Source: Parietichytrium sp. I65-24A
Taxonomy: Eukaryota > Sar > Bigyra > Thraustochytrida > Thraustochytriidae
DNA length: 64,000 nucleotides
Assembly: GCA_012862575.1 (NCBI GenBank)
Contig: BLSF01000087.1
Location: 50,000 to 113,999 of the forward strand
Reading direction: 5' to 3'
The notes beneath the pieces were generated by a model. That model did no database searches and was not told the origin of the DNA. It saw nothing but the letters and a program-made list of their open reading frames with translations. Below are positions 30,301-39,824 of this stretch, in pieces (within the stretch, counting starts at the first letter, position 1; every line of letters begins with the position of its first letter). The position numbers and the translations under genes were made by a program.

Positions 30301-33252
30301 GAACATATTCGTTCAAGCTTGTATGACGACTACTTGTGCATGTACACTTCCCGAAATACACTGCGTATGAGTCAAACAGCGCCATACAGCAATCCGAGCT
30401 CTGAGGGGGGGGACAGCATTGGCAAAAATCGTTCGCACGACTCCACAGCGGATGCAGGGCACCCCAAGTCTTCTCGCACAGGTCGAAAGCACGGGTTTCC
30501 GATAGCGTTTTCTCCCGATAGTGGCTTGCGACATCACACAACAGCAGGTTCTGGCCCTGGCGGTCGTCGCCAAGGCCATCGTAGAAATAAATCTGACTCT
30601 GCAGTTGGCGGTCCTGCGGAAGGGAGTGGCGAGTACAGCAAGGGCAGAGAGAACAAGTATGGCGCACAGTCCAAACAGCACCGCGAGCGAATCAAGCAGC
30701 TCCGGCAGCAAATTTTAAACGATGAGGAGGGCTGCAAGCGTTGTCGGCTTGCGCGCCAAGCGGAGCTGCTCACGACGGAGGGCCGAACGAACATTGCGTT
30801 GTGGAGCTGCTTTCACAGACTGAAGCTTTTGGCTCATGGTGAGATAGGTTTGTCGTTACTCATGGAGGAAGTCCATTCTCAAAATTTGGAGCTTCTCCGC
30901 CGCATCAGAGACCTCACGCGTACTGGGAGGTCCTCTGGCACAGGCTCGTCGTCACGGACCAAGAGACAGCATGGAGACCAACGACAAGGGGGCTCTGACG
31001 ATGTACACTTTGTGTTTCGCATCCCTCAGGATCGCTCCCCGACAGGGGGTAGCTCTGGAAAGCGCAACAGTCACTTTTCGTTTGCGCTGTTTTGTGGTTG
31101 GGAGGGTGAGCTAGTCAGCGTCGTGAAGACGAGAGCCGCAGCAATTAAGGACAAGAAGAATGAGGACGACACGGAATGTGCTCCAACGGTGGAGCGTTTC
31201 TGTATTCGCCAGGGCCGTCCGTGCGGTGGGCTTAACCTGGAACAGCTTGGGAAGCACGCCTTCCGCGAGGATGACGCCGACGCCGTCCAAAGTACTCTGG
31301 ATGCTCAGCCGACGTTGTATGGTCTCTGGGAGGTAATGCGGTGCGGATCCGAGAAAGATCTGTTTCGATTGATATCCATCGTTCTCTCCGAGCAATCGGT
31401 AGTCTTCGTTTCTACATTGGCGTCAGTTCGATCACGAGCAATTGAGGCAGTGCTGGGTCTGATACGCCCATTCCGTTGGCTCCATTTGCTTATGCGCACG
31501 GTACCTGCGGCGTGCGCTCATATGGTAGGGAGACTCGTAATGAACGAGAAGTATATGCTTGGGCTCCATCCGTGTGCTGTCGGGGACTTTATTGCCGGGT
31601 TGGAGAGTTGGGATGAAGAGGACGGATCAGAAGAGCGCGGTCGAGGAGACTGTTCCACCTTGAGCCACAACAGCAGCACGAGAAGCGAGCGCGATCAACA
31701 CATTGGCCCTGTCATCCCTACCATCGTCAACATTGACGATGGCTGGGTGGAATTCTCTCCGCAAGCTCACCTCTTCTCGCCAGTACTGCCAGCCTCGTTC
31801 CAGTCGATGTTGGAGCTCAGCATGGTGAGTGCAGGCCTGGAAGTCTCCAAGCCGCTCCCAGCTTCGGCAGTAGCGCAAGTATCCGGTTCAAATGGCGGAG
31901 CTCAAAGGTCTCCGATCTCTCCACCCGAGGCAAATTTTCCAAATCAAAAGTCCACTATGCTAGTATCCCTCCGGAGCGACGCTGTAGTGAAGCCAGTGTG
32001 GGGCGTAGCAGCGCACAGGAGATGCCAGGAGTTGTTTCAAGGCATGAGACGAGTCATGTTGTGGCTTTTACGATTCCATTCCTACTTTTACGACGCCAGA
32101 TCCCAGTCTTTTGACACGGACCAATTCGTAAAGGGTATGCGCGTGGAGGACCCAGTTGGAATGTTTTGCGAGCGCTTTACGCGATCGCGCATGTTTGTGC
32201 ACTTTCTGAGAGAGAAAGAAGCGAAAAAGTCCATCAGTCGTTTGAATTTGGACGACATGATTACCCAGCATATGAAGGCCAAGGCCAAACTTTATCGTTC
32301 CCTGGTTGGTCTCACGAGGGGATGCTGGGTTTGGATGGTGGTGTTGGACCACACTGTGGAGGGCGACTACGATCACGACGGGCTGCCTGGAGCGGCAATC
32401 AGCCACAGAAAAGCAAGCAGTGCCTCGATTTTTGGAAGTACAGCAGTTGCCAGTGCGAGTAGTGGGAAGAGCGGGAAAGAGGGGTCGCAATGGACGTCTC
32501 TTTTTTCGTCGTTTGGAATGTCTAGCGCCTCTGCAAAGCAGAGTTTCTCGAAGGATAGTACAGTTGCTAAAGTAGCTGAGGAAATTCAGCTGATGCAGAT
32601 GCATCTAATATCCTCATGCAAGTCGCACGCTGCCGCTGGCGAGGGCGCTCCTGTTGCATTGGAGGGCACTTCGAGCTCCTCGTCAAACGGCTGGCATGCA
32701 CGATCTTCAATTTTGATCGATCATGTTTTGCACTCTGACTCGCATGCTTCGGCAGCATCTCTGCCGAGCAGCTCAGAGTCGCTATGCAGCGAGTCTGGAT
32801 ATCACGACATGTCGACTTTTTTCCAGGCGAAGGCAAAGAAGAAGTGGATTTATTTAGAGGAGAAGCGCATCCGGTACCATTACCGCAAGAGCAAGACGCG
32901 CGAGAAAGGCGGAATCTCGTTGGATCCAGCTAGAACCAGGCTGGTCGTTCCGGTGAAGAGCTACTTTGGGAAAGACAGTAGCTCCGACTATACTCGCTTG
33001 CAGGCAACTTTGGACCGAACCCGAAAGCAAAAGCCCGACGATGTAATAGAGGACCCGAAGCCTGGTAAGGACGATCAGCACTGGATCTACCTCGTCACAC
33101 AACTGAAAGACAGTAACAAGGCGAGAACAATTAAGTTGCGCTTCATGGACAAATTGGAGGAGCAATTGTGGATGGACGCGTTGCGCGTAAAGCTCATGAA
33201 CCCAGAATTGCTCATTCGACTTTTGGAAACCGCATACGTCTTCAACGAGTAA
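24379..33252 (+). CDS. Giant DENN-domain protein with TPR and PH regions
   Basis: Predicted 2957-residue single-exon protein. DENN modules are exchange factors or regulators for Rab GTPases in membrane traffic. Order: Ser-rich N-terminus with a His/Gln tract at about 107-134; acidic disordered region to about 580; helical region; TPR-like repeats across about 1135-1490 and 1610-1825 (paired helices with A-x-Y-x-x-A patterns); a CRECGK zinc-knuckle-like site near 1650 and a CKRC near 2118; uDENN at about 2140-2260; cDENN at about 2312-2410, with the typical LISIVLSEQSVVFVS strand and an RPFRWLHLL segment; dDENN at about 2533-2650, with GMFCERFTRSRMFVHFL; and a C-terminal PH-like domain at about 2815-2953. 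The target Rab cannot be told. The ATG at 24379 is the first in a GC-rich frame. Confidence 0.85.
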   Translation: MKRADGGSVSAPTPSSAPANGVLGTLGTLGTLVGITAPVKEDWSNEFELAEDVPFLPETSSPQTASTLIRRDTDEGRRQYAARSHSRRMVRSLDWAKITYPPHQQFSLLHHQHQHQHQHQHQQHQQHQYQQQEKRPSEKTLPTFEEHAIFVEDSRFESPGADGTKVVKTLSHRSTVSAGSSSLGSDVSDASDAPPAKSKAGDHVENARGSQELLADADSHYADSDAGAIEYAIEEKSAHGSGSAASTASETRRKALGKERVLEPSASFRSCESSDSMSLRRARRQQVARGQLARIAAATGRDRDREHDDEQDQEHEREHKLGAKEEDTAADLGCLDPVARPRSRRKIRELSASCIGADDAGEPLERYEVSALDAQEEGSHNDGARVLPVSRDDIASESVSEFADLSIDITSHVRAQTTTAIATTEEEDDEFDTFSETDEPITARTLLSPADYMDITMDLADTSDDSCGERKPEAGLGRFSKERADTGEQVGFGDISIEHMQALGVCQEHDDDHGKDILEKNGDDNDDDGEMDSSLSSISDWDAMLEEEETEATATSKAPSVAVGTFQQHLEGLRNLVGEQEEEVGSSNIPRRWRLASLIKEKNAAPNVVRYPKPSALYSLRTKDGMRFMQEIALEKWLNNLVTNTMNSKDEATAKRSASVLERRNSDGADSNSKKIRMLLGKSLPGSQRWLESYLSLVWSYYSSREDGISMENALRMFRMLGSSAASDQNKRRLNRSLSSLEPSSNGSGGAHATREKRFFMMKVPRTSSDTMGQHSVQSGDEGEGLTNLAIGDEDPSEEEFSWDIFLNMLVQCFRIGSMALARSGEAHAAGDVRRSRGTGRESVPGCVLAMVSDMRKWADARAPEFAQAHIRLRFMLLEAEAAAHQLATSVLDFREQVVTTSSGAPRVRRKASQDSYFTRRRSSHGLPEDSDKSSTASCPSLKESGGRSWDFAYPPPRSSASGFLSNEAQLAESVLAQFCNVFLECSSSVAKDLVNSDTELGSFIEGKFALIQAECLCDMQFVLCGMSPLTSTETNKLQDALDQLQLELEDWMTSDPDVENKVVEIVDRCDELYPVVPAFESQTQSTQDDSGISMCIGVVYCGAEERPSILECERLCAVNPRYRMEKLTELYPAIPPNTMLKAKAAYVLAMYVWDENRDSDRAEELLFECLYVLESIRDSMEQCKDYSLLSELATNAMVLYGDILVENAKYKYAIGAYEAAVRSYKTRERKDFRWLYRRLCSICVEHMDWDRALKYHLEILHTTKLDTNLNEFVYVSERVAMILLDQRADFSQAESYLKLALSYLGTRRTSSVGAALESADVLQVSLPSSRVAGNGSIQQVATPSAAFAASVSSLATPSSSSDAHHRSLRMKLQQRLAHVYLAANRAEDAARLLSQVIGVAPYHYPVGSPNHAGGFGFSGAHHQNGVAGVGQNGQLMEAIAEADNAQSSASRWSVLLLLAKACLKLRWLADCTVALDSLAQEISCGKWCDPGYCAGKCAVPYVFSPRPRPSRGMIRDLLASVAAVGSEMAMSYSVLRSKCCLYQGHVPEAADWIDETLFLAGIDPESPGLSSQTSHQQDSNRASSPEDGNMQGFAYASMHMKDSRRPTLVLTLGQIGRLLYYKGKALHLDVSPSILREVDGNYPRPGIARCRECGKSLVVDGESSPNTSSGHHGASHSGGSGVSVSSAFCNDLNRGILETECPSGQDMNLGTKRSVQSLWYAFEYFQLIDDALWQAKTLSRIAQAELSVLLHRDNSKTKEQIASELASIEETASMAIDLCADIGYGPLMLRCLLNVAELHLLSGNLPDAWICWQETRQLLNMIYLTTTVSSSPGEEMANSSMASTSFTFGDANTNARMEVEQALSMYVALSQTRSLGSEGNSSTSSDHRLGNDMHGSEEFTSPETRVPGIHTPPGLTFRILQHVTRLLRMKFHGMALNDAEENISKHLDLLTSWNWLSDECWKQFTFCAKVVLPEHIRSSLYDDYLCMYTSRNTLRMSQTAPYSNPSSEGGDSIGKNRSHDSTADAGHPKSSRTGRKHGFPIAFSPDSGLRHHTTAGSGPGGRRQGHRRNKSDSAVGGPAEGSGEYSKGRENKYGAQSKQHRERIKQLRQQILNDEEGCKRCRLARQAELLTTEGRTNIALWSCFHRLKLLAHGEIGLSLLMEEVHSQNLELLRRIRDLTRTGRSSGTGSSSRTKRQHGDQRQGGSDDVHFVFRIPQDRSPTGGSSGKRNSHFSFALFCGWEGELVSVVKTRAAAIKDKKNEDDTECAPTVERFCIRQGRPCGGLNLEQLGKHAFREDDADAVQSTLDAQPTLYGLWEVMRCGSEKDLFRLISIVLSEQSVVFVSTLASVRSRAIEAVLGLIRPFRWLHLLMRTVPAACAHMVGRLVMNEKYMLGLHPCAVGDFIAGLESWDEEDGSEERGRGDCSTLSHNSSTRSERDQHIGPVIPTIVNIDDGWVEFSPQAHLFSPVLPASFQSMLELSMVSAGLEVSKPLPASAVAQVSGSNGGAQRSPISPPEANFPNQKSTMLVSLRSDAVVKPVWGVAAHRRCQELFQGMRRVMLWLLRFHSYFYDARSQSFDTDQFVKGMRVEDPVGMFCERFTRSRMFVHFLREKEAKKSISRLNLDDMITQHMKAKAKLYRSLVGLTRGCWVWMVVLDHTVEGDYDHDGLPGAAISHRKASSASIFGSTAVASASSGKSGKEGSQWTSLFSSFGMSSASAKQSFSKDSTVAKVAEEIQLMQMHLISSCKSHAAAGEGAPVALEGTSSSSSNGWHARSSILIDHVLHSDSHASAASLPSSSESLCSESGYHDMSTFFQAKAKKKWIYLEEKRIRYHYRKSKTREKGGISLDPARTRLVVPVKSYFGKDSSSDYTRLQATLDRTRKQKPDDVIEDPKPGKDDQHWIYLVTQLKDSNKARTIKLRFMDKLEEQLWMDALRVKLMNPELLIRLLETAYVFNE

Positions 33253-34711
33253 AAAGTGAACTAATTTGTGTCATACTTTTCTCGTTTTGTTTGCTTTTGA
33301 ACCGTATTTTGCTTGCGCAAAGCGCTCCACAGCTTGAAAATTGCGTAACCGTAAACTCTCCCTTCTTTCCGCGTACTTGCAATGCATCCCTCGCCCAAAT
33401 CGGCAAATGATCAAAGATCGGAATGTGCGAGCACATTACAATCGCTAGCCTAGACGCTCCACAAATCAACTTTTGCCTTATTTCGATTCCTAAGCAGCGC
33501 TACCCGCCCATCTCCAAGGCAACTAACTAACTGTAGCTGACGCACATCACTGACGTTGTGTGTGCACCATGCAATCTCTCCCTCTCTCTCTTTCTCACTG
33601 GAGGAGTCTGCTTCACATTCACAGTCAGTCGCATTCACAGTCAGTCACACTGACAGTGGCCTGTCTCGCACATGCCGGCCCCTGCTTTTACTTTCGAGGT
33701 TGCGGCACCTAGTACCGGTACCGTGGTTTGCATGATGTCAGTGGAAATTGGGAAATGCCACAATGCCGCAGTGCTCAGTTCTGCCGGTCCATAATCTGTA
33801 CCCACTCATACATGCATCGCCAAGCTACGCCTCTGGGCGAACTTGGAGGTGTGTAGTAGAAGCGGAACGAAAAAGAAAAAATTTTCTGTAACGCCAGGTG
33901 TTTTCTGGCGAGTTGAAGTGTTGGGCGTATTCTTGTGGAAATGCGTCGTAGAGAGCAAGCTTGGGCCTTAGCTAGTGTAGCTAGAACACGTAAACCTACC
34001 ATGCGTGGCTCACGAATAGTCTCGTGTCATGCAATCGAACAAAGAAACAAAAGAAACCAACCATCTCAGTTTCGCGAGTCGGTCAACCATCCCCGTTGAA
34101 CCAACCAACCAACCAACCAGCAGCCAGTCAGCTCAGCAGCGAAGACGGAAAATGCATGCCCAGCGAGCGCTCAGGGAAACCAAGTTGATTAAAATTTTCC
34201 ACGCTCTTCCACTCTTCCATTGCCAAAGAGAGTGCAACTTGAAGACAATGTACCTGTAATGCCATTCCATCTACTACTTTTCCAAATGAAACAGTGAAAG
34301 TGCTGTTACTATAACAGTACAGTACCTGCGCGTCAGCGGCATAACGATTGAATGACAACACAACGTCGTTGAGGTTGCCAGCCAACGTGCCAGCCAACTC
34401 AGCCGTACCCAGCTCCAGAAGATTGCACATCATTCATCAGAAGAGCGCTTCCATTCCCGCTTGGCCCTTTGGTCCTTTAATCCTTTGGGAGTTGTGTGCA
34501 GGTCGGGCTTCTGGGAACTGCAGTCTCTTTAGGTGCTCTCGTGGACTCCGTTCGGTGTTTCCCGCCGCAAGGAAAGCTTTGCGCTTTGCCAACTGACAGA
34601 GGCGTTGGCCTTTCCCCCTCTGCATTGTCGTTCGGCGAGTCATTGACTCTCTGTTGGTTTGTGTGTGAACGGGATAGAGAGCGCGGCGGCAAAGTCGCAC
34701 GTAGAGAGAGT
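33253..34711. other. Spacer, no supported gene
   Basis: No gene is supported. A duplicated CATTCACAGTCAGTC segment lies at 33615-33647, followed by ACACTGACAGTGG. An AACC run is at 34100-34120. The frame of the DGAT2 gene is open upstream from 34496, but only from a non-ATG codon. Confidence 0.5.
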
Positions 34712-35884
34712 ATGTCGCAGGAGGCCGAGAAAGCGGCACGGCTGGCCAAGCTGCGCGTCCACAGCTTGGACCTGTGGCGCATCCCACGCGAGTTGAGCGC
34801 AGCCAACATCGAGAGGAGCCACACCAAAGACGCGAGCGGTGCTAGGAGCCCTGCTTGCCTCGAGGCGCTGGAGCGCGCCGATGCCATCGTTCAGAAGGAA
34901 TACGTAAAAAGCAGCGAGGAAGGTGGCTTTCAGCCGAACAGCCTTACCGCGAAGGCCGAGATGGGCTTGCTGGAGCAGGCGGCAGTGGTTGTGGTCATGA
35001 TGGTGGTCATGAGCGGCGCCCTATACTGGGCGTGTTTGGGCATCGTTCTTGCCATCTGGGCGAGCTGGGAATCGCTTGGTATGTACGCAGTGGCAACGGC
35101 TATACTGGCCCTGCATCCGATCCCGGACTGGTCGCAGGCGGTGTATGGCTCGTGGATCGTTCAGGCAATGTACAAATACTTTTCGTATAGGTTCATTTGG
35201 GTGAACGACGGTCTTGAAATGGCCAAAAAGAACCAGCCATTCCTTGGGTCCGGAGTGCCGCATGGCGCAGTCCCGTTTGCCAATCTTCTCTCGACCCCAG
35301 CTGTCAACTCGTTCTTCTACACTGAGCACGAATTCATCGGCTGCCCGGCCTCTGTGGTCTTTCACACGCCCTTTCTCAGGTACCTCACCTTGTTCAAGTC
35401 GACCGTTGTCAGCCGCCACGAGCTGGAGCGCCAGCTCGCAAACGGTGTCAGCTGCGGGCTGGTGGGGGACGGAATCGCCGGAATTTTCAAGTGCAATCAC
35501 GACGACGAGGTGGTGGCTCTGAAAGACAAGAAGGGACTCGCCCGCCTTGCGTTGCGGACCGGGCGCCCTGTTCTTCCGTGCTACAGCATGGGCAATACTG
35601 AGGCCTACAGCGTATTTTTCGACCGATGGGGCATCATGGAAAGAATATCTCGCAAGGTGCAAGCCTCGCTGTTTGTTTACTGGGGAAGGTTTGGGCTCCC
35701 AATCCCTCACCGCGTCAATATCACCATGGTCCTCGGAGACCTTGTTTTGGTGGACAAGGTCGAGAACCCTACGCAAGAGCAGGTCGATCAAGTGCACCAG
35801 CAGATTCTTGACAACGTGGAGTTCGCGTTCAATGCTCACAAGGCAGCTTTGGGGTGGGGCCACAAAACCATTAAATTCGTATAG
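34712..35884 (+). CDS. DGAT2/MOGAT-family acyltransferase
   Basis: Predicted 390-residue ER enzyme of the DGAT2 family, which uses acyl-CoA to acylate diacylglycerol, monoacylglycerol or related alcohols (wax or sterol) for storage lipid. Hydrophobic hairpin at about 88-135, then the catalytic-site motif: the family's HPHG is present as V-P-H-G at about 181-184, keeping the His and Gly but with Val in the first position. Conserved downstream elements include KSTVVSR, the GLxRLALRTGRPVLPCYSMGNTEAY block and the C-terminal P-I-P-H-R segment. The usual GGxxE-type motif is replaced by a G-D-G-I-A-G segment. Substrate cannot be fixed from sequence. The ATG at 34712 begins a charged N-terminus of normal length. 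No terminal transit peptide is seen. Lipid storage by this family is prominent in oil-forming protists. Confidence 0.88.
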   Translation: MSQEAEKAARLAKLRVHSLDLWRIPRELSAANIERSHTKDASGARSPACLEALERADAIVQKEYVKSSEEGGFQPNSLTAKAEMGLLEQAAVVVVMMVVMSGALYWACLGIVLAIWASWESLGMYAVATAILALHPIPDWSQAVYGSWIVQAMYKYFSYRFIWVNDGLEMAKKNQPFLGSGVPHGAVPFANLLSTPAVNSFFYTEHEFIGCPASVVFHTPFLRYLTLFKSTVVSRHELERQLANGVSCGLVGDGIAGIFKCNHDDEVVALKDKKGLARLALRTGRPVLPCYSMGNTEAYSVFFDRWGIMERISRKVQASLFVYWGRFGLPIPHRVNITMVLGDLVLVDKVENPTQEQVDQVHQQILDNVEFAFNAHKAALGWGHKTIKFV

Positions 35885-37856
35885 ATCCCTTCCTGTTCCA
35901 CACCGACGCAGCTATTTAGTCCTCTCGCCCAAACTTTTCTCTTCTACAAATGATTCGCGCCACTGGAGATCGTGAGGAGCAGGTCCCACGTACGGCATCG
36001 GCGCGCCAGTGGTGCGGGCATTTTGTATCGATGCTAAGTCGCACAACTTTTCGAGCTTGCCCATTTCGTTCTTACTCCTTCATCGATGAATGGATGAATC
36101 GACAAATGGAGAATGGATGAATAGTCGGATCCTCACCGGTACATGCTCATGCCGTAGCCGGCCGCAATGTGCTCTTTCTGCAGTCTCCTCTATTCCAACA
36201 AGTTCCGAAAATTTGAAAAAAACCTTCAGAACAAACACCTTTCAATCAATCAACTCTCCTACGATTTTATTAGTTCTTCTAGCTAGCAACTACTACCAGC
36301 TAGTAGCATAGTAGTAGGGTAGCAGTGCACTCATACGTCGCGGGGTAGGTACCGGTACCGGTAATGCATAGCATGTGCGTGGAGATCAGGTTCTAGGCGA
36401 CATCTCCTGACTCTCCTAGTCGAGAGATTCATTATTGCCTGGCTATTCCACTTGGTAATAGACAGCTACTACGGGTAGCTATTTACCTATTAGGAGTTGA
36501 GCTATACTATCTTTAATTACTAATAGTATCTAATAGCTAGCCTATGAGGGGTGAGAGTACTCCACAGTAAGCTTATACCGTGCCAAGGAAGCTAGAGTGG
36601 AGCTAATAGAGACCACGAGAAGCAGGAAGCGTCAGGAGCAAATGAGGAGCAAATGAGGAGCAGCACAGAAGAGACAGAGAGGCAATGAAAGGCAAGGCAA
36701 AGCAAAGAGCTGGCGCGAGCTGCAGTGAAGAACTAGAATGGCAGGGGATAAAAACAAACAAGAAACAATAAATCACACAGGACACAGAGAGGCTGAGTGG
36801 AGGAAGCGGAGTGAAAGCGAATTTAGGTGGACCATTCCAAGCACGTCGAAACGGGTTCTGCAAGTCCTCATTACTGCTAAGCATACCGCATCCAATAGTT
36901 GGTAGCAAGTCGCCATCACCCACAGGTAGCCCAGACCTATGCGTACTTACAACAATCCCCTTACGCTCACCAATCTAATCATCGCTAGCCCGGGTGCCGG
37001 GATCTACTCTATCGACTAGCTGCATCGTACTGCCCCCTCTCCCTCCCCTTCCCTATCCACCCAACCCTCTCTCTCTCTACTCTCTCTCTACTCTCTCTAC
37101 TCTCTCTCTCTCTTTTTCTTTTTTTCTTTCTTTCTTCTTTTCCTTCCCCACAAGTCTCGCCGAGGACCTGTCCGCGCGCACCCCAGAAGCCCCCGTCCGT
37201 GCGCGCCCGGCGTAAAGGAGAACGGGACCTACTAACCCACCCTCCCTCTCGGGCGCAGTGGAAAAGCGCCCCAACGAGGGTTTTCTTTCGGCACGGAGAG
37301 GGAGTTTCGCCGCGAGGACACCGGTGTACGCGGGACGATACAATTGGTCTGTCTGGCTGCGGGGAGGCGAGGAAAGGAAGGGGAGAAGGAGAGGGCGCAA
37401 GAAGAGGAAAGGGCGCTGCTTTTGCGTGTTGTAGGCACAGTTTTGTTGCGTGTGGACGTTGTGTAGGCGGCCACCCTGGCGTGCATAGACGCACATATTC
37501 CAAACATACTTTGCGACACACCACATATTTATTCTCGCATACTCGCACACTCGCAGGAGCGGGGGCAGTCATTGCAAGCACGAGATTTTGGCAATCCTCC
37601 GTGTACTACAAACGCGCCAACTGGTACAATTCACTTTTTAAATCTCTTGGTGACTAGGAACTACGAAGGGTATCCGTGATTCCAGGGCACACGCGAGCGC
37701 TTACGGTTTGTTCTTGCGGCATCGATCGTCGTCTTGCACACAGGCTGAAACCTGCTCAACATTCTTGAAGGCGGCCGTCTACGATCGAGAAACGTGCAAC
37801 AGAACATCAGCAGTGGTAGAGTGCAGAGACGCTCTCGCATGGTCAGCCAGTAGTTC
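35885..37856. other. Spacer, no supported gene
   Basis: Nearly 2 kb without a gene. It includes a GGTACCGGTACCGGTA palindrome at 36347-36362, a TAG/CTA-rich stretch at about 36240-36600, three AAATGAGGAGC-like units near 36634-36660 and a CT-rich tract at 37068-37140. The tract may belong to the promoter of the following gene. Confidence 0.5.
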
Positions 37857-39824
37857 ATGTCGCACGGATGCCATGGGGTCGCCATCGCGCCCGGAGGTGG
37901 GCATCCTTCGGGTGCGGCTCGGCAGCCAGTGCAACAGGCGGCGGCGTATGAACACAATCTGCCACGGAGATCTCGAAAGCGGAGGAAGCCTCGGTCAATG
38001 GATTACTACGGCTATGACCCGAGTATCTGCGTACTAGAGGGCGATCCAAGATTGTCGCCCCCGCCAGCTTGGTTTGGGGTCAATTATCACCCATCACAGC
38101 CGATTTCGAACTCTTGGCTGGAGTGGTCCGGCGCCGATATGGGCATGTTTGACATCTCGCGCAATCAGATGGTGCCAATATCTGCAGAGAGTTCACTTTT
38201 CAGGGATTCCCAAAAACGAAGGAAGCACAAAGCGGACGGGTCTGCTGGTATACTCGTTGTTAATGCTGTCGCTGCTGGGCCTGTGGATCGAACCTCCGGC
38301 ACGTCCTTTGGTCCAAGTAATTCATCACTTTCTAGCAATTTGCCATCTGCCCCGCCGCCGCCCATCAATGTCGGCAAAATGACGTTGCACCCATTTCAGC
38401 CTACTCGCAATGAGTGGTCTGATTGGGCTTCCCATGCGAACATAGCCGCAAGTGGAAGTGGTAGATCCACGCCTGTATCGACTCCTGCTTCGACTCCAAT
38501 GTCGAGCGCAGTGGGTTCTGTTCTTGATGAAAATCCATCGGCGTCTCAGTCAAACGTCTTTCGATTGCCCTCGGGAGATCACCCTCCAAAACCACCCAGA
38601 CTTGACGCGAACTCAATGTCAAATGGGAGTGGAAATCCTACTCCAATTCCAGCACCGGGCTCGAATCCATCGTCTGGAGCAGTGGCATCCGCTCACGGCG
38701 GCGAGTCATTCGCTAACCAGCAGTCAAGTGCGTTGAAAACGTCTCCAACAGACCACGCCGCGCAGGTTCTTATAGACCCTGCTTACGAATACTTCAACAC
38801 AGTTCCAGTTTTGCAGCCACGAGTTCGAACTGGCGATCATCCAAGCGGGTCCGGGAGCCTTGTTACGGGGTCTTTTGAGGTGGTTGTTGAGGAGCAGAGG
38901 CTGTATGGAAACAACCCGCCTCCCGACCGCCCTGCAGAAAGTGGGGACCTTAACGCAAAGCTTGCGCCAACGTTGCGGAACAAAAATCTGACCAAGCTAA
39001 ATCGAATGCGGAAATTTATGTATCTGGAGACGATAGAGTTGCACGTGTCTCACCTGGAGGAAATGATTGCAACGGTGCGCGCTTCTCTTGCGTCAGAGCC
39101 ACTCGGGCCTGACGAGAAAGCGAGGCTCACTCAGTTGCATGAAGGGGACGCAATCGACGGACCTATTCAGTCACATCGGAACTGCGACCATCTTCGTGAG
39201 GCCAAGCTCCGTACATTCCAGGTGCCGACCGCGACCGAGGGTTTCGATCCTCACGCTGCATGGGCCAAGCTTTTGCAGGAGATCCGAGAGAAAATGGGCA
39301 AACGAAGGTTATCTGTGTTACTCAGTCGGACACCCGACCAGCAAGAGTCCATGATGAAGAAGGCGCTCGAGACGGTGGAGTCAATGGCTCAAGACAGTGA
39401 AGTTTCTGCAACGGCGTTTGTATCAATGCTTTGCGGTAGCGTGAAAACCAGCTCTCATGTTGAACCATTGCCAGGCGCGTTATCTAAGGTAGTTGGTGGG
39501 CTGAGCGAAGAGCAGGTAAATCATGCAGCAGTGATGTGTCAAATGATGTTTCGGGAGAAATTCCGCTTGGCGGTAATTCGGCGCGTGATTCGCGCTCTTT
39601 CCAGGCTCCTGCTTGCGTCTGAAGCGAAGATGTCCAATCAGTTCATGCAAGAAACGATGGGTAAGCAGAAGCAGCTGAAAAAGTTTCTTGCCCTGGTCGC
39701 AAAGGAAGGCCGGTTTTTGAACGCCACAAGAGACGTTGACGCGCTGTTAGCTGAAGCGAAGGCGTTACTAGACGCAACAATGCATAGTACCGGTATTGAC
39801 TCTATGGATACCGAGCCTGCTTAA
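37857..39824 (+). CDS. Putative degenerate bZIP-like regulator
   Basis: Predicted 655-residue protein, not firmly recognised. Residues 1-360 are disordered, rich in Ser, Pro, Asn and Gly, with an early basic cluster (RRSRKRRKPRS, about 37-47). Two copies of an HPxQPxxNxWxxW motif stand at about 77-90 and 177-190, each after a Pro-rich run. Residues about 374-410 read as a basic helix followed by a short zipper: NRMRKFMYLETIELHVSHLEE, i.e. the N-x-x-R-K ... Y-x-E-x-x-E-x-x-V-x-x-L pattern of stramenopile-type bZIP proteins, but with fewer basic residues than usual. The C-terminal 200 residues are helical and may form a second domain. A transcription regulator is a reasonable guess only. The start is the first ATG; another at residue 48 is possible. 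Confidence 0.6.
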   Translation: MSHGCHGVAIAPGGGHPSGAARQPVQQAAAYEHNLPRRSRKRRKPRSMDYYGYDPSICVLEGDPRLSPPPAWFGVNYHPSQPISNSWLEWSGADMGMFDISRNQMVPISAESSLFRDSQKRRKHKADGSAGILVVNAVAAGPVDRTSGTSFGPSNSSLSSNLPSAPPPPINVGKMTLHPFQPTRNEWSDWASHANIAASGSGRSTPVSTPASTPMSSAVGSVLDENPSASQSNVFRLPSGDHPPKPPRLDANSMSNGSGNPTPIPAPGSNPSSGAVASAHGGESFANQQSSALKTSPTDHAAQVLIDPAYEYFNTVPVLQPRVRTGDHPSGSGSLVTGSFEVVVEEQRLYGNNPPPDRPAESGDLNAKLAPTLRNKNLTKLNRMRKFMYLETIELHVSHLEEMIATVRASLASEPLGPDEKARLTQLHEGDAIDGPIQSHRNCDHLREAKLRTFQVPTATEGFDPHAAWAKLLQEIREKMGKRRLSVLLSRTPDQQESMMKKALETVESMAQDSEVSATAFVSMLCGSVKTSSHVEPLPGALSKVVGGLSEEQVNHAAVMCQMMFREKFRLAVIRRVIRALSRLLLASEAKMSNQFMQETMGKQKQLKKFLALVAKEGRFLNATRDVDALLAEAKALLDATMHSTGIDSMDTEPA

